Positions 6,201-11,852 of a DNA stretch of 11,852 bases are shown in pieces. Location: contig JAKAIJ010000069.1 in the NCBI GenBank assembly GCA_021814355.1, positions 1 through 11,852 on the forward strand, written 5' to 3'. A program made the position numbers and the translations under genes. This DNA comes from Acidobacteriota bacterium (GTDB taxonomy: Bacteria; Acidobacteriota; UBA4820; DSQY01). The notes beneath the pieces were generated by a model that was given only the letters and a program-made list of their open reading frames with translations, ran no database searches and was not told where the DNA came from. Each line of letters starts with the position of its first letter. Within the stretch, counting starts at the first letter, position 1.

Positions 6201-7808
6201 ATGGCTTCGGGCTGGGAGCGGGAATGCTCGTTGCTGCGGGCTTTCTCCGAGGACCTCGACGCGGGGCCGACGCTGCCCGACGCCACTTCGGAGCAGCTCT
6301 CCCGCCACGCCCGGGCCGTGGACGACCTGCAGAATCTCCTGGGCCTCGTCGCCGGTCTCCCCCCGCGGGATCGCCCCCCCGCCGCCGAGTGGGACGACAT
6401 CCTGGGCCCCCTCTGGCGCCGGCTCTTCGAGAAGGGTGACGACATCGTCCGCTACGTCCTCGCGGATCTCTGGCGCGGCGTTCTGCTGGAGGCCGGCGAG
6501 ACCGAGCGCTACATCCGCTCCTGCACGGCCGTGGCCGCCTCGGCCCGAAACGCCTCGCGCTTCGGCGAGGCCCTCGCCTGTTGCCGGGACGCGCGGCGAG
6601 CGGCGGAGGGCCGCCCCTCGGCGGCCCTGGGAAACCTCCTCAACACGGAGGGCACGGTCCACGTCCTGCTCAAGGACTACGAGTCCGCCGAGGTCTCTTT
6701 CCGCGAGGCGCTGAGTCGCGCCGAGGCGATGCCGGAGGAGGAGCTTCTCCGGCACTCGGGACTGGGCAAGGAGGACTACCGCGCGCAGGAGTTCCTGAAC
6801 ATCCTGGAATGCCGGCTGCTGCGCGCTCTCGCGCACCCCGGGGAGGAGCGGGGCCGGTGGGTGGATTCCGCGCGGGAGATGTTCTCCCTCTTCGAGCGGG
6901 CCCCGCCCAACGCGGCGTTCGAGCGCACCCTCGAGGTGGACCGCGCCGAGCTGGCCATCGCGGAGGGCCGGCTGGCCGAGGCGAGGCGACTCCTTGAGCT
7001 CCAAATGGAGGACTCCTCCATCCGGGGCCCCTACCGCTGCTCGTTCCAGCCCATGATCTGCCGGCTGCTCTCCCTCACGGCCTCCCTGGAAGGGGACTGG
7101 AGGGGCGCCTACCGGTGGGTCCGGTCGGCCCTGCGGATGGGCGTCAACCACAACTTCCCGGCGGAAGACCAGTTCGTCCTGGAGCAGGCCGTCGCCGTTC
7201 TCCGGGCGCTCCACGAGAACCGGGACACCGAGTTCTCGCCGGCCCTCGTGGACGACCTCGCGCGCCTGATCGAGGATAAGGATTGGTACACGGGGAAGTC
7301 GCATTGCCGGGGCGTCAGCCGGGCCTGCGTCCGGCTTGGGCGGGAGCTGAACGGCCACAACGGGTGGAACCTCGACCTGGACGCCCTCGAGATGGCGGGG
7401 CGCCTCCACGACATCGGCAAGCTCCGCGTCCCATGGTCGCTCCTCAACAAGATCGCCCCCATCACGCCGAGAGAGCGCTCCATCCTCCAGGACCACTCCT
7501 CCCACGGCGGGGACCTCCTCCGGAAGACGGGACTCCCCGGCCTGGCGGCAGTCGTGGAGCAGCACCACGAGGCCCTGGACGGGAGCGGGTATCCCCGGGG
7601 AATTCCCCCCTGTCCGGCGGCGGCGGTCCTGGCCGTCTGCGACGTCTACGAGGCCTTCGTGACCCCCAACCGCCGGTACAAGGAGGCGAAACCCGCCGCC
7701 CTGGCACTGGCCGAGATTGTGGGGTCTTCGGGCACGAAGTACCATCCCGAGGTGGTCAAGGCCATCGTCCGCATCGCCGGGAGAGACCCGGAAAATTTTC
7801 CGGGGTGA
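6201..7808 (+). CDS. TPR-repeat plus HD-GYP domain protein, probable c-di-GMP phosphodiesterase
   Basis: HD-GYP proteins hydrolyse the second messenger cyclic-di-GMP. The 535-residue protein has an all-helical N-terminal part (about 1-330) with tetratricopeptide-like repeats, for example FGEALACCRDARRAAEGRPS and DYESAEVSFREALSRAEAM, likely a protein-binding or sensing module. The HD-GYP domain follows (about 365-530). The expected metal ligands are all visible: His368 (SHCRG), His403-Asp404 (LHDIGK), His432 (QDHSSHGG), His455-His456 (QHHE) and Asp481 (CDVYE). The signature DGSGYP is at 460-465. DVYEAF replaces the usual DVYDAL, a mild variation. There is no receiver domain, transmembrane segment or signal peptide. 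The frame is open upstream to 5898, but ATG 6201 is chosen because it alone follows a TATAAT box and a GGGAGG site. It is monocistronic and converges on pckA with a 49-base gap. Confidence 0.92.
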   Translation: MASGWERECSLLRAFSEDLDAGPTLPDATSEQLSRHARAVDDLQNLLGLVAGLPPRDRPPAAEWDDILGPLWRRLFEKGDDIVRYVLADLWRGVLLEAGETERYIRSCTAVAASARNASRFGEALACCRDARRAAEGRPSAALGNLLNTEGTVHVLLKDYESAEVSFREALSRAEAMPEEELLRHSGLGKEDYRAQEFLNILECRLLRALAHPGEERGRWVDSAREMFSLFERAPPNAAFERTLEVDRAELAIAEGRLAEARRLLELQMEDSSIRGPYRCSFQPMICRLLSLTASLEGDWRGAYRWVRSALRMGVNHNFPAEDQFVLEQAVAVLRALHENRDTEFSPALVDDLARLIEDKDWYTGKSHCRGVSRACVRLGRELNGHNGWNLDLDALEMAGRLHDIGKLRVPWSLLNKIAPITPRERSILQDHSSHGGDLLRKTGLPGLAAVVEQHHEALDGSGYPRGIPPCPAAAVLAVCDVYEAFVTPNRRYKEAKPAALALAEIVGSSGTKYHPEVVKAIVRIAGRDPENFPG

Positions 7809-7857
7809 GCGCGGCACGACCGGTTTCCCCTTCTCGCGGAACTCCCGCGGCGCGGGC

Positions 7858-9729
7858 TCACCGCTTCTGGGTTCCCCCGGAGGTGGCCAGCGACCGCTCG
7901 GGCCGGTGCTTTCCCCACGGCGTGAGGTAGGGCGAGAGGGGCAGGCGGTCCTCCGCGGCCTCGCGCGCTTCGGGCCTCTCGGGCTCCGCCCAGGGCTCGG
8001 CTCCGCGCCTTCCGGCGATGGCGTCCAGCTCCCGGTGGGCCAGCGCCACGACCTCCGGCCTCAGTCCCTGGGCCGCGATCTCCTCGGTGAAGGCGCGGCG
8101 CCCCTCCACGAGGTCCTCCACGTAGGCCCGGATCTGGGCGTCGGAATAGAGGCGCGCGGCCTCGTACTGCGCGAGGTCGTGGCCCTCGCACGCCACGACC
8201 TCCTCGGTATTCAACCGGCCTTTTTTATGCTCGTTCGTTCCACGCAGGTCGCCCCGCTGGAGGGCGGCCATCACCTCGATGGGCACGCGCGTGGCCTTCC
8301 GGACGAGCGTCTTCTTGCCCGTGGCCTCGTCGGTCTCGATGATCTCGCCCACGCCGCCCGTGTTGTACTGGAAGAAGTGGACCTTCCCGGGGTGGCGCGC
8401 CACGAGCTCCTTCACGATGTCGTAGAAGGCGTTCACCTTGCGCCCCTGGGCGCCGATGATGAAGTCGTCCATCCCCACGATACGTACCGATTCGCCCGCC
8501 CTCTCGGGAACCGTGGCGAAGGAATGGGTGGATTCGCCCCAGAGGTACGCGAGGACACCCTGCTCCCAGGTGAGGCGCTGGGCGAAGGGCATGATCGTGT
8601 TGCGCCGGGTGATGAAGGCGAAGACGAGGCCGTCCAGGGCCTCCAGGCTCGGCAGGTCCATGGAATCCGCACAGATGGAGACGAGCTTGCGGCCGCGCTT
8701 GACCTTGAGCTGGCGCCGGTCGAGGACGCCGCGGCCGTTCTCGCCCAGCCGCTCGTCCAAAAAGTCAACCTCCCCCTTGGCGTTGAGCATGACGTTTTCC
8801 AGAAGGGCCGACTTGTGGGCGAGCGAGCGGTACATCGCCTCCTGGAGCTTCACGTCCACGTCGGTCTTCACGTAGAAGCCCCGCTCGGTCCCCAGCGCCG
8901 AGCCGTCGCGCCGGAGCATGACGATGTCGTCCTGGGCCACCCAGGTGCCCTCGCCTCGATCGGGATCGAGTCCGAGCGGGTGGCACGACCAGGTGGACTT
9001 GCCCGTGGCCGTCAAGCCGAACAGGAAGACGCCATAGGTCTTGAGCCTCCCGGTGCTCCGGTCGCGGGCGCGAACAACCTTGGTGCCCGCGTGGAGCCCC
9101 AGCATCCCGCGCCCGTCCGCGCGGAACATGGCCTGGCGCAGAAAGCCCTTCTTGCACTCGCCGGTGTAGTCGGAGCCCAGGCAGACGTTCACGTCGTGCT
9201 CCGGCAGGACGAGGATCTGCATCCGGAGCAGGTGTTCTTCGGGGATGTCCACCATGACGAACTCGGGGCCGGGGCGGCCGCGCTTGACGGGGCCCATCGT
9301 CATCGCCCACTCGTAGGCGAGGCGGTAGTTCTTGGGGTCGGCGACGCAGACGTAGAGGTTGCAGACGGGGTTGAACTCCGTGTTGTCGCCCATCTGGCGG
9401 CGGACGTGGACGAAGGGCATGGTCCTTACGAGCTGGAGCACCTTGTGGAGCTGCTCCGGGGCGTTCTCCACGATCTGGAGCTGCTGGGCCGTCGGGTGCG
9501 GAAGGATGATCGCGGAGCCGCCGCCCAGGTAGACCGTCCGGGCCGCCTGCCGGGAGGAGATCTTGGAGAACCACATGTGCGAACCCGCGGCGGTCCTCTG
9601 GGCCGTCTTCAGCGCTTTGCGGCGCAGGCGCCAGATCGCCGGGTGCTCGATGTTCCCGCCGTCCAGCGCCGAGCGCAGGTTCTCGGCGAAGCGGCGGTAG
9701 GCGTCGCGATCGTAGGGTCCCTTGGACAT
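7858..9729 (-). CDS. pckA: Phosphoenolpyruvate carboxykinase (ATP), divergent subfamily
   Basis: ATP-type PEP carboxykinase interconverts oxaloacetate + ATP and PEP + CO2 + ADP, the first step of gluconeogenesis, in the cytoplasm. In the 623-residue product YTGECKKGF (Lys193/194) matches the family YAGEMKKG metal-binding lysine region, and LGLHAG (His213) matches the M-H-C-S metal histidine. GLTATGKST at 238-246 is the P-loop (usually GLSGTGKTT), with Asp267-Asp268 as the kinase-2 aspartates. RGFYVKT matches GGCYAKT, and ALLENVMLNAKGEVDFLDERLGEN matches the following conserved block. The P-loop to Asp-Asp distance is about nine residues longer than in E. coli PckA, and the protein is about 80 residues longer overall, so it belongs to a distinct branch. 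ATG 9729 is chosen over 9813 because GGAG lies 6 bases upstream and the longer version would cross its own promoter. The subfamily's exact substrate use is inference. Confidence 0.88.
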   Translation of the reverse strand: MSKGPYDRDAYRRFAENLRSALDGGNIEHPAIWRLRRKALKTAQRTAAGSHMWFSKISSRQAARTVYLGGGSAIILPHPTAQQLQIVENAPEQLHKVLQLVRTMPFVHVRRQMGDNTEFNPVCNLYVCVADPKNYRLAYEWAMTMGPVKRGRPGPEFVMVDIPEEHLLRMQILVLPEHDVNVCLGSDYTGECKKGFLRQAMFRADGRGMLGLHAGTKVVRARDRSTGRLKTYGVFLFGLTATGKSTWSCHPLGLDPDRGEGTWVAQDDIVMLRRDGSALGTERGFYVKTDVDVKLQEAMYRSLAHKSALLENVMLNAKGEVDFLDERLGENGRGVLDRRQLKVKRGRKLVSICADSMDLPSLEALDGLVFAFITRRNTIMPFAQRLTWEQGVLAYLWGESTHSFATVPERAGESVRIVGMDDFIIGAQGRKVNAFYDIVKELVARHPGKVHFFQYNTGGVGEIIETDEATGKKTLVRKATRVPIEVMAALQRGDLRGTNEHKKGRLNTEEVVACEGHDLAQYEAARLYSDAQIRAYVEDLVEGRRAFTEEIAAQGLRPEVVALAHRELDAIAGRRGAEPWAEPERPEAREAAEDRLPLSPYLTPWGKHRPERSLATSGGTQKR

Positions 9730-9768
9730 GGCGCGCTCCCCCCTTCCAGCGCACGGCGCCAGAGGAGA

Positions 9769-9797
9769 AGTATAGGCTCCGCCCGAAGGCGGGTAAA
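9769..9797 (-). promoter_or_regulatory. pckA promoter with a dyad in the spacer
   Basis: On the minus strand TTTACC (9792-9797) and TATACT (9769-9774) are 17 bases apart; start would be near 9762, giving a leader of about 33 nt ending in GGGGAG before the ATG. The spacer holds a perfect 5-bp dyad, CCGCC-CGAA-GGCGG (9779-9792), which overlaps the -35 box. Its position would suit a repressor site, though GC-rich dyads also arise by chance here. Confidence 0.6.
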
Positions 9798-9805
9798 GCG
9801 CGGCG

Positions 9806-9814
9806 TGGTACACT
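9806..9814 (+). promoter_or_regulatory. Extended -10 promoter of the PrsW-family gene
   Basis: TGG followed by TACACT (TGn extended -10) lies 22 bases before the ATG at 9837; start near 9821 gives a leader of about 16 nt. No -35 hexamer is visible at the right distance, and that position falls inside the pckA promoter spacer, so the two divergent promoters overlap. Confidence 0.5.
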
Positions 9815-9836
9815 CGGCGCGTCCCGGAGAGGCGCC

Positions 9837-10793
9837 ATGACCCTCGCGCTTGTTCTTGGCTACTTCGTCGCCTCGGGAACGCTGTCGCTCGGGCTTCTGG
9901 CCCTGGTCTGGCTCGCCGACCGCTACGAGCGCGAGCCTCTGGGGCTCGTGCTTGCCACGGCGGCCTGGGGGACGATCCCCGCTTTCCTCCTCTCCTGCGT
10001 CACCGAGTTCGCCGTGCAGCTCCCCCTCTCGGCGGTGGCGGGCGAGGGAGAGGCGGGCGAGGCCCTGATGGCCATCCTCGTAGCTCCCCCCGTGGAGGAG
10101 GCGGCCAAGGCCATGGCCCTGCTGGCATTGGTTCTCCTGGCCCGGCGGGAGTTCGACGACGTGATGGACGGGATGGTCTACGGCGCGGCCGTTGGGGTGG
10201 GATTCTCCTTCGTGGAAGACCTGGTCTACTTCATCGGCGCCTTGGGCTCCCACGGCGCGGGCGCGGGGGTGGTCACCTTCGCGCTGCGCAACCTGGCGTT
10301 TATGCTCAACCACTCGCTCTTCACCGCTCTCACGGGCATCGGGTTCGGCCTGGCGCGGGTCTACCACCGGCGCAAGCTCGACCTCTTCCTCTGGCCCGTG
10401 GCCGGCTACCTCGCCGCCACCGCGCTCCACTCCCTGCACAACTTCCTCGCCTCCCTCGACTTGCCGGGGCTCCTCGGAGCGATGTACCTCCACCTCTTCG
10501 GCGGCCTGGGGATCGTCATCCTGACCTTCTTCACCTGGGAGGTGGAGCGGCGCTGGATCCTGAGATGGCTGGGCCAGGAGGTGGCCGAGGGGCGCATCCC
10601 GCCGGGCGCCCTCGCCGCCCTGCCCTTCGTGCGGCGACCCGGCCTCGTCCCCCGCGGCCGCGCCGCCGAACTGCGCGCCGCCCTTATGAACCTCGCCTTC
10701 CACCGGCGCCAGGTGGACGAGGGGTGGGCTCCCGAGGCCGCCTCCGAGCTCGAGCCCTTCCGGGAGAAGATCCGCGGCTGCTTCCGGGCGTAG
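9837..10793 (+). CDS. PrsW-family intramembrane metalloprotease
   Basis: PrsW-type proteins are multi-pass membrane proteases of the CAAX/ABI superfamily; B. subtilis PrsW cuts the anti-sigma factor RsiW. The 318-residue product has about seven hydrophobic segments between 3 and 240. The family motifs are present in order: ADRYEREPL after the first segment, PPVEEAAK (Glu87, Glu88, Lys91), DGMVYGAAVGVGFSFVEDLVYF (Glu127), LNHSLFTALTGIGFG (His159) and ALHSLHNF (His198, His201). The Glu-Glu and His residues are the expected metal-binding set. A basic soluble tail of about 75 residues follows (from WEVERRW). ATG 9837 has GGAGAGG with 7-base spacing. No ECF sigma factor or anti-sigma gene is adjacent, so the substrate is unknown. 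Diverges from pckA. Confidence 0.9.
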   Translation: MTLALVLGYFVASGTLSLGLLALVWLADRYEREPLGLVLATAAWGTIPAFLLSCVTEFAVQLPLSAVAGEGEAGEALMAILVAPPVEEAAKAMALLALVLLARREFDDVMDGMVYGAAVGVGFSFVEDLVYFIGALGSHGAGAGVVTFALRNLAFMLNHSLFTALTGIGFGLARVYHRRKLDLFLWPVAGYLAATALHSLHNFLASLDLPGLLGAMYLHLFGGLGIVILTFFTWEVERRWILRWLGQEVAEGRIPPGALAALPFVRRPGLVPRGRAAELRAALMNLAFHRRQVDEGWAPEAASELEPFREKIRGCFRA

Positions 10794-10814
10794 GCCGCAG
10801 GCGGCCTCGGCGCG

Positions 10815-10840
10815 GGTGCCGGGGGTGAGATTTGAACCCT
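10815..10840 (-). pseudogene. tRNA 3'-end fragment
   Basis: On the minus strand GAGGG-TTCAAAT-CTCAC followed by CCCCGGC and ACC reads as a T-arm (four of five pairs, one of them G-U) plus the 3' acceptor strand of a tRNA whose 5' end would be GCCGGGG, a common tRNA-Leu end. The next base is C, so CCA has become CCC. No matching 5' half is found upstream on that strand, so only the 3' part survives. Confidence 0.45.
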
Positions 10841-10851
10841 CTCCTCTGATG

Positions 10852-10926
10852 CCTTCGCAAAAGACGCGCGGCAGATTTTGCGACCTGCCGCGGGGTCCTC
10901 TGTTGGTGCCGGAGGTGGGACTCGAA
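10852..10926 (-). repeat. Direct repeat copy A: degraded tRNA-Leu 3' end plus terminator
   Basis: This 75-base stretch matches 11095-11170 with a handful of substitutions and one single-base gap. It spans the T-loop and 3' acceptor of the tRNA, CCA, the following 14 bases and the terminator hairpin. In this copy the terminator is damaged: the stem loses its top pair and the T-run is broken to TCTTTTGCG. Confidence 0.85.
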
Positions 10927-10991
10927 TCTGCGCGCCCTAGAAGCCTCGTGTCCAGAGGGCACTGCGTTTCAAGGGCGCCCACGATTCCCGG
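10904..10991 (-). pseudogene. Decayed tandem copy of tRNA-Leu
   Basis: The 3' 24 bases (TTCGAGTCCCAC, CTCCGGC, ACCA) equal those of the intact tRNA-Leu. The 5' strand of the T-arm is now GCAGA, which no longer pairs with CCCAC, and a 5' acceptor GCCGGAG is not present (CCCGGGA stands there). The 5' flank CGGGGCC (10994-11000) matches 11237-11243 at the same 243-bp offset as the terminator, which supports duplication of a whole gene unit rather than of the 3' end only. A 7-bp inverted repeat (GCGCCCT 10932-10938 with AGGGCGC 10972-10978) remains inside. Confidence 0.55.
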
Positions 10992-11094
10992 GGCGGGGCC
11001 CCACCCTTGCTTTCTACGGCTCTGCGCAAAGCAGTTTGCGCCGCCGCCTTGAACGCTACGGGCCCCCGTCCTTCTCGCCCCACCCTCCGGAAGT
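10992..11094. other. Spacer between decayed and intact tRNA-Leu units
   Basis: No gene is seen. The notable structure is GCGCAAA-GCAG-TTTGCGC at 11024-11041, a perfect 7-bp hairpin with a 4-base loop. It has no U-tract on either strand, so it is not an obvious terminator. Confidence 0.5.
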
Positions 11095-11170
11095 CCTTCA
11101 CAAAAAACAAACGGCAGGCCCTGCGACCTGCCGCCGGGGTCCTCTGTTGGTGCCGGAGGTGGGACTCGAA
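11095..11170 (-). repeat. Direct repeat copy B: intact tRNA-Leu 3' end plus terminator
   Basis: Partner of the repeat at 10852-10926, offset 243-244 bp. This copy holds the functional tRNA 3' end and an undamaged terminator. Confidence 0.85.
11101..11133 (-). terminator. Intrinsic terminator of tRNA-Leu
   Basis: On the minus strand CGGCAGG (11127-11133) pairs perfectly with CCTGCCG (11112-11118) across an 8-base loop and is followed by TTTGTTTTTTG. It starts 14 bases after the encoded CCA. Confidence 0.85.
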
Positions 11171-11234
11171 CCCACGCGGCCTTGCGGCCAGGGGATTTTA
11201 AGTCCCCAGCGTCTACCAGCTCCGCCACTCCGGC
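11148..11234 (-). tRNA. tRNA-Leu (anticodon UAA)
   Basis: 87 bases including encoded CCA. The acceptor GCCGGAG pairs with CTCCGGC; the anticodon stem GGGGA/TCCCC holds loop CTTAAAA with anticodon TAA. The long variable arm GGCC-GCAA-GGCC is typical of tRNA-Leu, and the T-arm is GTGGG-TTCGAGT-CCCAC. The D-loop carries GGTAGACGC, a common tRNA-Leu feature. It reads UUA, a rare codon in this GC-rich genome. Confidence 0.96.
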
Positions 11235-11243
11235 GCCGGGGCC

Positions 11244-11272
11244 AGTATACGGTGGGTGCCGACTCCCGTCCA
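11244..11272 (-). promoter_or_regulatory. tRNA-Leu promoter
   Basis: On the minus strand TGGACG (11267-11272) and TATACT (11244-11249) lie 17 bases apart; start would fall about 3 bases before the mature tRNA 5' end at 11234. Confidence 0.6.
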
Positions 11273-11482
11273 CGCAGACGCAGCCAGTCCCGGCTCATCT
11301 CCGTCGTCGGGCTTCGGCACCGCCGAGGAACTCCTCGGGTATTCCTGCCGACCATGATAATGCGCTACGTGCACCTCGCGGCAGGTCCGAATATGCACGA
11401 AGCCAGCACTCCGCCCGAGGGGGGCAAGGAGGGCGCGACTTCATGACTCCATGCAACCCGATGAAATCGAAGGAGGAGAATC

Positions 11483-11556
11483 TGGAGGCGCCGACCGGAA
11501 TCGAACCGGTGATGAGGGCTTTGCAGGCCCCTGCCTTACCGCTTGGCTACGGCGCC
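11483..11556 (-). tRNA. tRNA-Cys (anticodon GCA)
   Basis: 74 bases with encoded CCA. The acceptor GGCGCCG pairs with CGGCGCC, discriminator base U as usual for tRNA-Cys. The anticodon loop is CTGCAAA with anticodon GCA, and the T-arm is ACCGG-TTCGATT-CCGGT. No clear terminator follows; the 250 bases to the tRNA-Leu promoter hold only a 7-bp hairpin at 11323-11338. Confidence 0.96.
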
Positions 11557-11565
11557 GAGCGGATG

Positions 11566-11594
11566 ATTATCCTCCAGCCGACGGGGGGTGTCAA
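11566..11594 (-). promoter_or_regulatory. tRNA-Cys promoter
   Basis: On the minus strand a consensus TTGACA (11589-11594) is followed after 17 bases by GATAAT (11566-11571), the strongest -35/-10 pair in the window; start would be about 3 bases before the tRNA. Confidence 0.8.
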
Positions 11595-11710
11595 ACCGGG
11601 CTGGCGCTGCTGGACCGGGGTGGGTGTCGCGGCCTTTTGCCTCTCTTCGTGGCGCTTCCGCCTAGGTTTTACGCCCTGGAGTCCGATGGGGGTTTCGCGA
11701 GTGCTTTCTC

Positions 11711-11739
11711 TTGACAAATCTGGGCTTTTTTGCTAGGTT
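11711..11739 (+). promoter_or_regulatory. rplU promoter
   Basis: Consensus TTGACA (11711-11716), a 17-base spacer ending TGC, then TAGGTT (11734-11739): a full -35 with an extended -10. A local T-rich patch surrounds it. Start would be near 11746, about 20 bases before the ATG. Confidence 0.7.
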
Positions 11740-11765
11740 TTTTGTTTGTGCGACCGGAGGTGGTC

Positions 11766-11852
11766 ATGTACGCAATCGTCAAGGTCGGCGGGAAGCAGCA
11801 CAAGGTCAGCGCCGGCGACAAGCTCAAGGTGGAAAAGCTCTGTCAGAGATCG
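11766..11852 (+). CDS. rplU: 50S ribosomal protein bL21, 5' end only
   Basis: bL21 binds 23S rRNA in the large ribosomal subunit. Twenty-nine codons are visible. MYAIVKVGGKQHKVSAGDKLKVEKL is the conserved bL21 N-terminus (E. coli begins MYAVFQSGGKQHRV). GGAGG (11756-11760) lies 5 bases before ATG. The last four residues, CQRS, do not resemble the usual continuation and may mark a sequence-end artefact. In most genomes rpmA (bL27) follows. Confidence 0.93.
   Translation, partial: MYAIVKVGGKQHKVSAGDKLKVEKLCQRS

Noticed and set aside
5436..7817. Open frame of about 790 codons on the minus strand opposite the HD-GYP gene
   Set aside because: Antisense shadow: no ribosome binding site, no recognisable domain, and it crosses the pseudogene and inverted-repeat element.
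9730..9813. N-terminal extension of pckA from ATG 9813
   Set aside because: The extra 28 codons cross the likely promoter and leader; ATG 9729 has a proper ribosome binding site.
7717..9840. Open frame of about 700 codons on the plus strand opposite pckA
   Set aside because: Antisense shadow of a strongly supported gene; the translation has no conserved motif.
10793..10806. GGCCGC-AG-GCGGCC directly after the PrsW-type stop codon as a terminator
   Set aside because: Perfect 6-bp dyad but no U-tract follows and the loop is too small; it could be a chance palindrome in GC-rich DNA.
9609..11273. Minus-strand open frame running through the tRNA-Leu region and opposite the PrsW-type gene
   Set aside because: It crosses the tRNA, terminator and repeats, and lies antisense to a gene with clear membrane-protease motifs.
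1..11852. CRISPR array, prophage, toxin-antitoxin or defence genes
   Set aside because: No regularly spaced repeats and no phage, nuclease or toxin families were seen on either strand.

Overview
The window is high-GC bacterial chromosome (about two thirds or more G+C by eye) made almost entirely of core genes, with one short decayed and repeat-bearing stretch in the middle and a tRNA patch near the right end. Promoters read as ordinary sigma-70 sites (TTGACA-like and TATAAT-like boxes, 17-base spacing), most genes have GGAG-type ribosome binding sites, and tRNA genes carry an encoded CCA. The very long Ala/Pro/Lys-rich IF2 N-terminus and the gene content would suit an uncultured high-GC lineage such as Myxococcota/Deltaproteobacteria, Acidobacteriota or NC10-like bacteria. 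I cannot place it from sequence alone.

Left third (1-4280, minus strand): the rimP-nusA-infB operon for ribosome maturation, transcription elongation and translation initiation. infB runs off the left edge, so its 3' end is missing. The operon has a textbook promoter, a leader of about 45 nt occupied by a hairpin with a U-tract (a probable attenuator), and a TTG-started rimP directly behind it. Diverging from it is a beta-class carbonic anhydrase whose promoter places transcription start on the ATG (probable leaderless mRNA).

Middle (5141-7808, plus strand): a small STAS/SpoIIAA-like protein of unknown role; the frameshifted remains of the C-terminus of a quinone-reductase-like dehydrogenase; an AT-rich 65-bp inverted-repeat element that looks like a small IS630-type MITE; then a TPR plus HD-GYP protein with all metal-binding residues present, a probable cyclic-di-GMP phosphodiesterase.

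Right third (7858-11852): a divergent ATP-type PEP carboxykinase (minus) and a PrsW-family membrane protease (plus) share a short divergent promoter region. Then come tRNA-Leu(UAA) and tRNA-Cys(GCA), both minus strand with recognisable promoters. Downstream of tRNA-Leu lie a decayed tandem copy of the gene and its terminator (offset 243 bp) and a further tRNA 3'-end fragment. The window ends inside rplU (ribosomal protein bL21), which has a strong promoter and ribosome binding site.

No CRISPR array, intact transposase, phage gene or obvious new multi-gene system is visible. The most interesting signals are the rimP leader attenuator, the inverted-repeat element, the tRNA-Leu decay series, and the divergent PEP carboxykinase.
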